Assembly: GCA_946885765.1 (NCBI GenBank)
Contig: CAMPHD010000168.1
Coordinates: forward strand, 1-7,187
Length of the DNA stretch: 7,187 nt
Direction of reading: 5' to 3'
DNA from: an uncultured Thalassospira sp.
GTDB taxonomy: Bacteria; Pseudomonadota; Alphaproteobacteria; Rhodospirillales_A; Thalassospiraceae
Both the position numbers and the translations under genes were made by a program. Below are positions 1 through 5,826 of the stretch, in pieces. Under the pieces are notes generated by a model. It was not told the DNA's origin and ran no database searches. It worked only from the letters and a program-made list of their open reading frames with translations. Position 1 is the stretch's first letter. Each line of letters opens with the position of its first letter.

Positions 1-1237
1 CGACTGCTTTGGTCGCTGAACTTTGGGCTGCCAGAACGTGAGAAATGCGGGCGGTTTCGGCAATCGCCTCGGCCGATTGTTCGGCCGCCAGAACCTTTTC
101 ATCGTCAAACGGCTGGGAAAAAATCGGGCGGGCACCCTGACGGCCAGATCCTGGCCCTTGCTTGGTTTCAAGCACCGGCAGGGCATCCATGATGCGGTCC
201 GGGCTTGCGCCAAACATGGTATTGGCCATTGCCTTGGATACGCGACGGCGTGTTTCCAGAAGTTTCTCGCCCCAACGACCATCCTTGCGGATATTGAATT
301 CGCGCGTGATCCGGGTGAATTCGGACGCATACCAGCGGGCAAGCGACAGGATGTGATGCTCGCCCTTGCCAGTGCCGACACCCTGTTCGATCTCGGTCAC
401 GGTTTCGGCCAGAAGATCAATGATCAGATCGCCGGTGGTCGCCAGATTGGTGCTGGAAATCGTTCTGTCGTCAGCCTTGCTTGAAAGTACCCGGATCAGT
501 TTGAAAAGCTCGCTCGGGCGCAGCAGACGGGCCAGAACCGCCAAAAGATAAACCGGTTCATACCCCGGTTTTTCCTCCGAGATTTCAACAAACCGGTCAC
601 GCAGCCAACTGATATCGGCCGTGCCCAGACTTCTGATCGGGGCCGATGGAAACCGTTTGCGCATCTGGGTTATTTCTTCGGCAACGTTCAGGATTTTGCC
701 GATTTCCTCAAACGCACGAAGATGACTGCGCGAACCAAGCCTCGTTGCCAATGCACGTTCGGTCTTCACCCCATTAAGCGAATTTTCGATTTCCTGCGCG
801 ATACAGACCGACGCCAGTTTCCACATCCGGCGTTCAGCCTGTTCGAGTATATCCTGATCGCGCTTGGCAGCCGCCTTTTCGATATCAGCAATCGCCTTGG
901 TCATTTCAGGACCGCCGGAACTTTCAACCAGATTCCAGATCGGCATCAGGGATGAACGGCTGATGCGGATGCTGTGTTCGCTGGGCGGAGACGACGTCAG
1001 CAGATCCTCGAACGGATCGCAGAACTGGCGCATTGGCGTGGGATAGCGTTCGGGTTTCAGTGACGCCAGACGCGGGCGCAAAATCTGCAATATCTGCTCA
1101 TGGGGCAGTGGCAGTTTGGGATCGACACGGTCGCTTTCTATCGCGCGGGTAAAACGCGCGATTTCCGAACTGCTCAGCGATTCAAACAGATCGCCAAGCT
1201 GGGAAACACCCATATTTGCGGCATTTTCAACCTTCAC
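1..1237 (-). CDS. Conserved-looking hypothetical protein, partial (C-terminus beyond window)
   Basis: An open frame of at least 412 codons runs off the left edge; the reverse strand stays open from 1237 to 1 without a stop. The start is GTG (1235-1237), with a strong GGAGG ribosome site at 1246-1250, 8 bases upstream. Its first bases form a GTGA overlap with the stop of the upstream gene, so the two are translationally coupled and almost certainly function together. The protein looks soluble, helical and charged, with no signal peptide or membrane segment in the visible part. A proline-rich stretch near residues 62-80 (YPTPMRQFCDPFEDLL) looks like a conserved motif. Around residue 370 onward the chain becomes Gly/Gln/Arg-rich, like a linker, then turns into an Ala/Glu-rich helix. 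I do not recognise the family and assign no function. Confidence that it is a real gene is high, because the frame is long, the codon use matches its neighbours and the start signal is good. Confidence 0.85.
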   Translation of the reverse strand, partial: MKVENAANMGVSQLGDLFESLSSSEIARFTRAIESDRVDPKLPLPHEQILQILRPRLASLKPERYPTPMRQFCDPFEDLLTSSPPSEHSIRISRSSLMPIWNLVESSGGPEMTKAIADIEKAAAKRDQDILEQAERRMWKLASVCIAQEIENSLNGVKTERALATRLGSRSHLRAFEEIGKILNVAEEITQMRKRFPSAPIRSLGTADISWLRDRFVEISEEKPGYEPVYLLAVLARLLRPSELFKLIRVLSSKADDRTISSTNLATTGDLIIDLLAETVTEIEQGVGTGKGEHHILSLARWYASEFTRITREFNIRKDGRWGEKLLETRRRVSKAMANTMFGASPDRIMDALPVLETKQGPGSGRQGARPIFSQPFDDEKVLAAEQSAEAIAETARISHVLAAQSSATKAV

Positions 1238-2400
1238 GCCGACTGCCTCCGGAACCGCTCCAGCCGGTCGACCATGTCGGCGTCAATTTCGCCACTGCCC
1301 AGTTTGCGCAATTCGGACGCCCAAAGCATCTGGTTAACACGCACATCGACCCAGAATTCATATTCAAGTTTCTCAAGTTCCTCAATCGGCAGGACCGGTG
1401 CGAAACTTGCAATTTCCTCGACAATCTCGCGCTGGCGCACCCGATCATGTTGCGGACGTGATCGCCACAAATCAATCAGCTCCTGCCACCCGTCAAGCAC
1501 CCACCACAACCGGTCGATATCTTTTTGCAGATCTTCCCTTGCCTTGGCCCAGTCTTTAAGCACCTTGCCAAGCTCATTGTTCCACAAATCGATTTTGCGC
1601 AGCAACCGCATCGCATGATCGTTGGTGGCACTGCCAGCATTGATCACACGGGTCGCCATGAAACGGAAATCCGACTGTTCGGAAATCGACCATTCCTCAA
1701 CATCGCCGGCAAGTTTCTGCAAACCCAGCGCAAGAAGGCGAAGCGGCCCCTCACAACCTTCGATCCCAAGGCCGACCGGTGCGCTCAGAACGCTCCATTC
1801 GCCAAGAGTATCAATGATCGAATCGTTTTCCAAACCGGCTGAGGCCGCAAAGCGGTTCAGCGCCTTGCGTGCGCGGATCTGGCCTTCCATCGTCAGAAGG
1901 TCTTCGCGCTTCATGTCCTGAACGTCATTACCGCCAAGCTGGCGCAACGCCTGATACAGCAGAGTCAGTTGACCGAGTTCACGTGCGGCCTTTTCTTCCT
2001 TGTTGCCGGTAATGCCAGCACGCGCCAAGGCAACCCCGCCAACGCCGGTCACCGCGACCGCACGGGCATGTTCGCGCACAAGTTCCGGGGTAAAGGTTCT
2101 AAGCGAGATCAGCCGGTCAAACAGCATCCGGTCATGAACCGACAGATCGAACACCTCGCGCAGGGTTTCAAGCGGCATTTCATAGGTGCCAAGCCCGCCC
2201 GAAAGCCCCGGCAGACTGACAAGTGTGCGACCACTCTGGCCAATCAGCACACGGGCATAACGCAGGCTTTTGGTCGTGAAAGGTGTCCGAACACCACGGG
2301 TAACGAATGACGCGGGCAAACAGGACAGTGCATCCGGTTGACCTGGACGACCAGATGACGAAATGCTTCCGCTTTTATTTGCTACTTGCTGTCTGGTCAT
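1234..2400 (-). CDS. Hypothetical protein, first gene of a coupled pair
   Basis: The product is 388 aa and I do not recognise its family. The ATG at 2400 is the first possible start, because an in-frame TGA lies 15 bases upstream with no other start codon between. The ribosome site is poor (only GAG close to the ATG). The first ~45 residues are Ser/Gly/Pro-rich and probably disordered. The rest is predicted by eye to be helical, with a small-residue stretch at 112-131 (AVAVTGVGGVALARAG) that is too weak to call a membrane segment. A tryptophan-rich, charged helical region follows at about 273-313, then an acidic/basic helical tail (325-385) that could form a coiled coil. There is no enzyme motif, Walker box or metal site. 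It overlaps the next gene by 4 bases, so the two products are probably made in fixed ratio and may form a complex. A candidate promoter lies at 2464-2492. Confidence 0.83.
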   Translation of the reverse strand: MTRQQVANKSGSISSSGRPGQPDALSCLPASFVTRGVRTPFTTKSLRYARVLIGQSGRTLVSLPGLSGGLGTYEMPLETLREVFDLSVHDRMLFDRLISLRTFTPELVREHARAVAVTGVGGVALARAGITGNKEEKAARELGQLTLLYQALRQLGGNDVQDMKREDLLTMEGQIRARKALNRFAASAGLENDSIIDTLGEWSVLSAPVGLGIEGCEGPLRLLALGLQKLAGDVEEWSISEQSDFRFMATRVINAGSATNDHAMRLLRKIDLWNNELGKVLKDWAKAREDLQKDIDRLWWVLDGWQELIDLWRSRPQHDRVRQREIVEEIASFAPVLPIEELEKLEYEFWVDVRVNQMLWASELRKLGSGEIDADMVDRLERFRRQSA

Positions 2401-2463
2401 TCTCGGCTTTGATCAACCCATCCCGACAAATTCAATTCTTTGGCCATCTGCGCTGCCAAGCTT

Positions 2464-2492
2464 ATACTATCGCGCAAGCCAGTCCATGACAA
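2464..2492 (-). promoter_or_regulatory. Candidate sigma70-type promoter for the two-gene hypothetical unit
   Basis: On the minus strand, TTGTCA (2487-2492; five of six to the -35 consensus) is followed after 17 bases by TAGTAT (2464-2469; four of six to the -10 consensus). Transcription would start near 2457, giving a leader of roughly 55 bases before the ATG at 2400. A second AT-rich hexamer, TATAAG, overlaps it but is spaced 20 bases from the same -35. The placement fits, but it is a motif match by eye only. Confidence 0.45.
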
Positions 2493-2627
2493 AGGAACCG
2501 GCATTTTGCAGATAAGCAGATTACCGGGACATGCTGATGAAACCCTTAACGTTCCGGATAGGTCAAACAAATCCGAAGATCAATGCCGAATGGTCACAAA
2601 AGTGCAGAAAGCCGCCTAGAAACAGCA

Positions 2628-2650
2628 GATGCAACCATGAGCATGGCATC
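2628..2650 (-). terminator. Possible weak hairpin at the end of hmgA
   Basis: The arms GATG and CCAT pair with ATGG and CATC around a GAGC loop (plus-strand reading), with a 3-base bulge (CAA). The hairpin overlaps the hmgA stop codon (2649-2651). On the minus strand it is followed by only a short mixed run (TGCTGTTTCT), so it is a weak terminator candidate. No better terminator is visible in 2401-2648. Confidence 0.25.
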
Positions 2651-3806
2651 ACAATGTTTCTTTCGCCTTTTCCCACGTGTTGACATAGGCCTTCCATTCC
2701 GCGCCGTCCGGAATGCTTTCGTCAATATTGATCATTTCCGCACAGTCAATCATCACCGCCACCTCTTCGGTTTCGACCGGCACCCGGATCATGGTTTTCT
2801 GATACGAACAGGGATGCGGTCCATGCGGGAAGCCGCTGGGGTGGAAGGTTGCCATGCCCGGCTTGATATTGCCCCGACTGTAAAACTCGCCGCGATGATA
2901 GAAGATGAACTCGTCAAAATCCTCGTTCGAATGATAGAACGGCACGCGAAGCGTCCCTGATTCACCTTCGCCAATTTTCGGCACAAAGGTACTGATGGCA
3001 AACCGATTGGCGACAAAGGTGCTGTGTGCGGCGGGCGGCACTGGCTGGCCCGGTTGGCGATCCTGTCGCAAATCGCGCCAGTTCAACCGCACAACACTGA
3101 GGTCCCCCTGCCAGCCAACCGCATCCAGCGGGTTATACGGATAGGTCAGGGTCGAAATCGCGTTGTGCCGTTTGATGTGGATTTCCCAATAGGCTTCGTC
3201 CTGCTGGGCGCGGAATTTGTCGTCAATCCGTGGCACATCAAAGCTGGTCGGGTTGATGGATGGATGTCCCGCCGACTGGGTTTCGCTTGGCAGGCCAAAG
3301 GCATCATTGGTGGCCTCGACAAACAGGAATTCGGTCGGATCGGTTGCCTCGAACCGCCAAGCCGTACCGCGCGGCAGCAGGATATAATCCCCGTCACGAT
3401 AAGGCATGTGACCGTAATCGCAATAAAGCGCACCGCTGCCGTTATGAACAAAGGCCAGCGTATCACCATCGGCATTGCGCGCCAGCGCATGCATTTTGCC
3501 ATCCAGCCGCCAATAACGGACTTCCATCACCGCATTATGCAGAATGCGGCGCGCCTGCAACGGGCAATCCGGCCCGGCGGCAAGTTTGTTCAGATCGAAC
3601 GCACGCGGTCGAAGTGGCCCTTCGAATGATGCCCACCCTGCCGGTGGATGTTTGTGATAGATGTGGGCCGATGGCCCAAGGAACCCGTTGCGTCCTATTT
3701 CACGTTCATGAACGGTAACGGATGGGGAATTTGTCGAACCTGCGGCATTCTTGGACGCTGCAACACAATTGCCTTCGCTGTTCGGAAGACGGATCCAGTT
3801 CTTCAC
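2649..3806 (-). CDS. hmgA: Homogentisate 1,2-dioxygenase (short bacterial form)
   Basis: A non-haem Fe(II) dioxygenase that opens the ring of homogentisate to maleylacetoacetate in cytosolic tyrosine/phenylalanine breakdown. The product is 385 aa, matching the shorter bacterial HmgA subfamily rather than the ~430 aa form. It begins VKNWIRLPNSEG, as expected for the family. The conserved blocks HKHPPAGW (51-58), EGPLRPRAFD (62-71), ADGDTLAFVH (112-121), DYGHMPYRDGDYILLPRG (130-147) and GDLSVVRLNWRD (234-245) are all present. Probable iron ligands are His292 (in PFYHSNEDFDEF), Glu299 and His328 (in FPHGPHP). The GTG at 3804-3806 is chosen over the ATG at 3831-3833 because GGGAGG (3813-3818) sits 6 bases upstream of it and the family homology begins there. 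The usual partners for maleylacetoacetate isomerase, fumarylacetoacetase or HPPD are not next to it. A terminator separates it from the upstream hydrolase gene. Confidence 0.94.
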   Translation of the reverse strand: MKNWIRLPNSEGNCVAASKNAAGSTNSPSVTVHEREIGRNGFLGPSAHIYHKHPPAGWASFEGPLRPRAFDLNKLAAGPDCPLQARRILHNAVMEVRYWRLDGKMHALARNADGDTLAFVHNGSGALYCDYGHMPYRDGDYILLPRGTAWRFEATDPTEFLFVEATNDAFGLPSETQSAGHPSINPTSFDVPRIDDKFRAQQDEAYWEIHIKRHNAISTLTYPYNPLDAVGWQGDLSVVRLNWRDLRQDRQPGQPVPPAAHSTFVANRFAISTFVPKIGEGESGTLRVPFYHSNEDFDEFIFYHRGEFYSRGNIKPGMATFHPSGFPHGPHPCSYQKTMIRVPVETEEVAVMIDCAEMINIDESIPDGAEWKAYVNTWEKAKETL

Positions 3807-3812
3807 CTGACA

Positions 3813-3818
3813 CCTCCC
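3813..3818 (-). promoter_or_regulatory. Ribosome binding site deciding the hmgA GTG start
   Basis: GGGAGG on the minus strand lies 6 bases before the GTG at 3806. It falls inside the reading frame that would result from the upstream ATG (3833), which itself has no comparable site. The GTG is therefore preferred. Confidence 0.75.
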
Positions 3819-3858
3819 GGCCGGATCGGCCATATGAAAGGGCTTGTCGGATTTGCCC

Positions 3859-3885
3859 GTTATATAAGGATATGTGCAGGCGCAA
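3859..3885 (-). promoter_or_regulatory. Candidate promoter of hmgA
   Basis: On the minus strand, TTGCGC (3880-3885) is followed after 15 bases by TATAAC (3859-3864). The -10 matches five of six consensus positions, but the -35 is weak and the spacing is short, which is typical of activated promoters or of a chance match. Transcription would start near 3852, giving a leader of about 45 bases. No regulator gene for hmgA is visible beside it. Confidence 0.3.
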
Positions 3886-3952
3886 CGATCATTTCAAGGC
3901 GTGCAAGGTTTTGGGATGCCACAACTTTTCGCTGTGCTCATCATAAAGAAGC

Positions 3953-3983
3953 CATCACGAAAAACCGATCGACATCGGTGATG
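3953..3983. repeat. Inverted repeat with bulge
   Basis: CCGAT (3965-3969) pairs with ATCGG (3974-3978) around a 4-base loop. The outer CATCA (3953-3957) pairs with TGATG (3979-3983), leaving a 7-base one-sided bulge of mostly A. It lies about 70 bases upstream of the candidate hmgA -35, so it could be an operator or simply a leftover hairpin. No function is shown by the sequence. Confidence 0.4.
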
Positions 3984-4001
3984 ACCGGGCAGCAGCACAG
4001 G

Positions 4002-4032
4002 TTTCAGCCTCCTGACAGTCAACAGGCTGAAA
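4002..4032. repeat. 9-bp perfect inverted repeat
   Basis: TTTCAGCCT (4002-4010) and AGGCTGAAA (4024-4032) are perfect complements around a 13-base loop. There is no T-run after it on either strand, so it is not an obvious intrinsic terminator. It may be a second stem of the transcript end of the upstream hydrolase gene or a protein-binding dyad. Confidence 0.5.
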
Positions 4033-4055
4033 GCAGTCCCCACAAGTTCAAATAA

Positions 4056-4087
4056 ATGGCGGCGAACCCGTTTCCGGTCGCCGCCAT
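4056..4087 (-). terminator. Rho-independent-type terminator of the first hydrolase gene
   Basis: Perfect 10-bp arms (ATGGCGGCGA at 4056-4065, TCGCCGCCAT at 4078-4087) enclose 12 bases that can pair further as CCG-GAAA-CGG, giving a long GC-rich stem with a GAAA tetraloop. On the minus strand it is followed by a T-rich stretch (TTTATTTG). It starts 35 bases past the stop of the hydrolase gene (4122-4124). The plus-strand flank has no T-run, so it acts on minus-strand transcripts. Confidence 0.75.
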
Positions 4088-4121
4088 CATCAAGCCATCC
4101 GTTATTCACAGACCCTTTGGT

Positions 4122-4754
4122 CTATTTTTCAGCGGCCTTTTCGACATTGAAACCGTCAAAATTGTCAAAGACACCCATGAAACCGGGGACGGTTGCCTCG
4201 CGCGCCCAATCCCGCTGGAGTTCGCAATACATCTGCACACGGCTGATAAGCTTCACACCGGCCTGCTCCATACGACGGAGTGCCGCTTCGTGGGCGGCAA
4301 GCGACGTGCCACCGACCGCATCGACCGGCACGTAAACTTCGTAGCCTTCCTGAATGGCATCGAGTGCCGGGAAGGTCAGGCAGGCTTCGGTCCAAAGGGC
4401 GGTCATGATCAGTTTCGGACGGCCGATTTCCTTGACGGCTTCCTTGAACCCTGTGTCCTCCCAGCTGTTGATCGAGGTACGATCATAGGTCGGCAGGTGG
4501 CCAAGCACGTCCTGAAGTTCCTGAATCGGTGGCTTGTTCCGGCCGGTTTCGACATTGACGGTCGAATGCACGATCGGAAGGTCGTAATTGATCGCGGCCT
4601 TGGCGACGCTGGTGATATTGAAGACCAGTTCTTCGCGGGGCATCGAACGGATCGAGGATACCTGGATCGGCTGATAATCAATGACGATCAGGGCCGAATT
4701 TTGCGGTGTCAGAAGTTGGTCGGTATGGGGATTACGGATTTTCTCGCTTGCCAT
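4122..4754 (-). CDS. Isochorismatase-family cysteine hydrolase, YcaC-like (copy 1)
   Basis: A 210-aa cytosolic hydrolase of the isochorismatase-like superfamily. The layout follows E. coli YcaC: the first acid in ALIVIDYQ (Asp26), a DRTSINSWED segment with Arg92 where other members carry lysine, and the nucleophile Cys125 in LWTEAC. The VGG turn and the C-terminal CELQRDWAR block, also found in YcaC, are present. The substrate cannot be read from the sequence; true isochorismatase activity is unlikely for this subgroup, and YcaC itself is of uncertain function. The ATG at 4754 is chosen because AAGGAAAGGA ends 8 bases upstream; an upstream in-frame ATG (4802) would add 16 residues with no family match. 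A strong terminator follows. The gene for a clear paralogue lies 278 bp upstream in the same direction, suggesting an old tandem duplication or recruitment of two related enzymes. Confidence 0.92.
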   Translation of the reverse strand: MASEKIRNPHTDQLLTPQNSALIVIDYQPIQVSSIRSMPREELVFNITSVAKAAINYDLPIVHSTVNVETGRNKPPIQELQDVLGHLPTYDRTSINSWEDTGFKEAVKEIGRPKLIMTALWTEACLTFPALDAIQEGYEVYVPVDAVGGTSLAAHEAALRRMEQAGVKLISRVQMYCELQRDWAREATVPGFMGVFDNFDGFNVEKAAEK

Positions 4755-5032
4755 CTGGCAGGTCCTTTCCTTGGTTAAAGACGCGCTTCTGTTTCTGGGC
4801 AAAGCCCGCTTGGGTGAACGGGGTAGCGCGCTCCCCCTTCACGATTTCGGCAAATTGCAGCCATGACTGCGGACATGGCCCTGACAATCGACGACCAGTG
4901 GAATAAAGCTCGATGCGGCGCTGATGTCGGTTAGCTCGATCACCGGTCAGACGATGCAAGGAAGAATTGGGGATGACGAGGCAGGCCAATGGCCAGCGTT
5001 GCAGGGGGGCGCTTTCGTCATCCCCGCCCGGA
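4755..5032. other. 278-bp gap between the two hydrolase genes
   Basis: No recognisable gene is seen. One minus-strand frame stays open across the whole gap and into both neighbours, but it has no ribosome site, no family features and an odd composition, so I do not call it. The gap contains an 11-bp inverted repeat next to the upstream gene's stop (4969-5025), a 6-bp hairpin (GCCATG 4860-4865 and CATGGC 4874-4879), and an 8-base direct repeat AGCTCGAT (4907-4914 and 4933-4940). A promoter for copy 1 should lie here, but no convincing one was seen. Confidence 0.5.
4969..5025. repeat. 11-bp perfect inverted repeat with 35-bp spacer
   Basis: GGGGATGACGA (4969-4979) and TCGTCATCCCC (5015-5025) are perfect complements. 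The spacer contains the small palindrome GGCCAATGGCC. The repeat starts 7 bases past the stop of hydrolase copy 2. The motif TCGTCATCCCCGC resembles the ends of dispersed intergenic palindromes common in alphaproteobacteria, which is a recollection and not a search result. It may also serve as a transcript-end structure, although it lacks a clear T-run. Confidence 0.55.
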
Positions 5033-5686
5033 TCAGTCCCGGACGTCTGGAACCGGTGTGTTAAGCAACTGCTGTTCCCACAGGAAGGCACTGCCGCTTG
5101 CGCCAGCATGGTCTTTGAGGACTTCCGCCAGTTCGGCAACATGTTCGGTCCGGGCCCAGTCGCGTTGCCATTCGGATGCAACGGCCAGCCATGTCATCAT
5201 GTTTGCCCCGGCGGCAATCATGCGCTGGATCGCAACCTCGTGCGCCTCGACCGAAACACCGCCACAGGCATCGGTCACCACCGTCACATCCCAGCCTTCG
5301 CCAAGCGCCTGTATGGTTGGCATCGCGACACAGACCTCGGTCCAAAGACCTGCAATGATAAGCTGCTTGCGGCCGGTTTCCCTGACCGCATCCACCACCT
5401 TTGGATCCTGCCAGGTGTTGATCAATGTCCGGTCAATGATTTCCTGCCCGGGGAATACATCCGTAATCTGCGGGAAAAGACGACCACCTTGGGCGGCGAT
5501 CACGGTTGTCAGAATGGTGGGCACACCAAACGCCTTGGCAACCTTTGACAACCCTGCTGTATTGTTGATCACCATATGCGGATCGTGGCTGTTCAGATTT
5601 GCAAGCTGGTAGGGCTGATGATCGATAAGGACGAGTACCGAATCTTCCGGGCGAAGAAGTGAATCAAGGCCGTTGCGAAAAGTCAT
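5033..5686 (-). CDS. Isochorismatase-family cysteine hydrolase, YcaC-like (copy 2)
   Basis: A 217-aa cytosolic hydrolase of the same YcaC-like group as copy 1. The catalytic positions are Asp22 (VLVLIDHQ), Arg86 (IDRTLINTWQD) and Cys119 (AGLWTEVC). The segment from about 108 to 119 (QLIIAGLWTEVC) and the C-terminal EWQRDWAR block closely follow E. coli YcaC. By eye the two copies share well over a third of positions, including the DxxGG turn and the AHE..xxRM helix. The ATG at 5686 has AGAGGA (5692-5697) 5 bases upstream. It is divergent from a LysR-type regulator gene with 140 bp between the starts, the classic arrangement for a regulator and its target. The substrate is unknown; small amide or ester hydrolysis is the family's general chemistry. 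Confidence 0.93.
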   Translation of the reverse strand: MTFRNGLDSLLRPEDSVLVLIDHQPYQLANLNSHDPHMVINNTAGLSKVAKAFGVPTILTTVIAAQGGRLFPQITDVFPGQEIIDRTLINTWQDPKVVDAVRETGRKQLIIAGLWTEVCVAMPTIQALGEGWDVTVVTDACGGVSVEAHEVAIQRMIAAGANMMTWLAVASEWQRDWARTEHVAELAEVLKDHAGASGSAFLWEQQLLNTPVPDVRD

Positions 5687-5687
5687 G

Positions 5688-5716
5688 ATAATCCTCTGCA
5701 GCTATCGTGTGATTAT
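5688..5716. promoter_or_regulatory. Possible operator dyad over the copy 2 leader
   Basis: ATAATC (5688-5693) and GATTAT (5711-5716) form a 6-bp inverted repeat with a 17-bp spacer. It covers the ribosome site of hydrolase copy 2 in the divergent control region. It is short and could be chance. Confidence 0.25.
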
Positions 5717-5719
5717 TCT

Positions 5720-5745
5720 GCCGCAAGTCATTCTTGGGCTGCGGC
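5720..5745. promoter_or_regulatory. Candidate LysR-type binding dyad in the divergent region
   Basis: GCCGCA (5720-5725) pairs with TGCGGC (5740-5745), and the inner CAAG (5724-5727) pairs with CTTG (5733-5736). It lies between the two divergent genes, upstream of the candidate lysR promoter, where LysR-type regulators usually bind an interrupted dyad to control both themselves and the divergent target. Sequence support is limited to the symmetry and the position. Confidence 0.35.
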
Positions 5746-5773
5746 TATATCCAAACTCTCATGGCTGCTGATG

Positions 5774-5801
5774 TTGCGGTACCGACCAACTCTGCTACGC
5801 T
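5774..5801 (+). promoter_or_regulatory. Weak candidate promoter of the LysR gene
   Basis: TTGCGG (5774-5779) and TACGCT (5796-5801) are 16 bases apart. Each hexamer matches only about half of the sigma70 consensus. The start point would fall near 5808, leaving about 20 bases before the TTG start at 5827. This agrees with the short, late start chosen for the protein. Confidence 0.3.
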
Positions 5802-5826
5802 GTGTCGCAAAAACGGGAACACCAAA

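Larger units (their letters stand above)
3807..4121. other. 315-bp intergenic region upstream of hmgA
   Basis: I find no convincing gene here. A 71-codon minus-strand frame (3894-4109) starts late, has no family features and is riddled with hairpin sequence. From right to left the region holds a strong terminator hairpin for the upstream hydrolase gene (4056-4087), two further hairpins (4002-4032 and 3953-3983), then the candidate hmgA promoter (3859-3885). Confidence 0.6.

Noticed and set aside
112..131. Reading the small-residue stretch of the 388-aa protein (residues 112-131; coordinates here are residues) as a membrane helix
   Set aside because: It contains an arginine and several glycines, is only mildly hydrophobic, and the protein otherwise looks soluble.
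1969..2310. Plus-strand open frames opposite the two hypothetical genes (also 23-484, 1100-1618 and 1525-1842)
   Set aside because: They lie antisense to longer frames with good starts, overlap and coupling, and their translations look like low-complexity shadow sequence without family features.
3024..3629. 201-codon plus-strand frame inside hmgA
   Set aside because: It is antisense to a gene with clear family homology along its whole length, so it is a shadow of the hmgA codon structure.
3894..4109. 71-codon minus-strand frame in the gap upstream of hmgA
   Set aside because: It spans three hairpins including a terminator, has no clear ribosome site and resembles no family.
4110..4123. Small hairpin AGACC-CTTT-GGTCT followed by a T-run on the plus strand
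   Set aside because: The stem is only 5 bp, it overlaps the stop codon of the minus-strand hydrolase gene, and no plus-strand gene ends there for it to terminate.
4056..4778. 240-codon plus-strand frame opposite hydrolase copy 1
   Set aside because: It starts within the terminator hairpin and mirrors the hydrolase gene; no ribosome site or recognisable domain.
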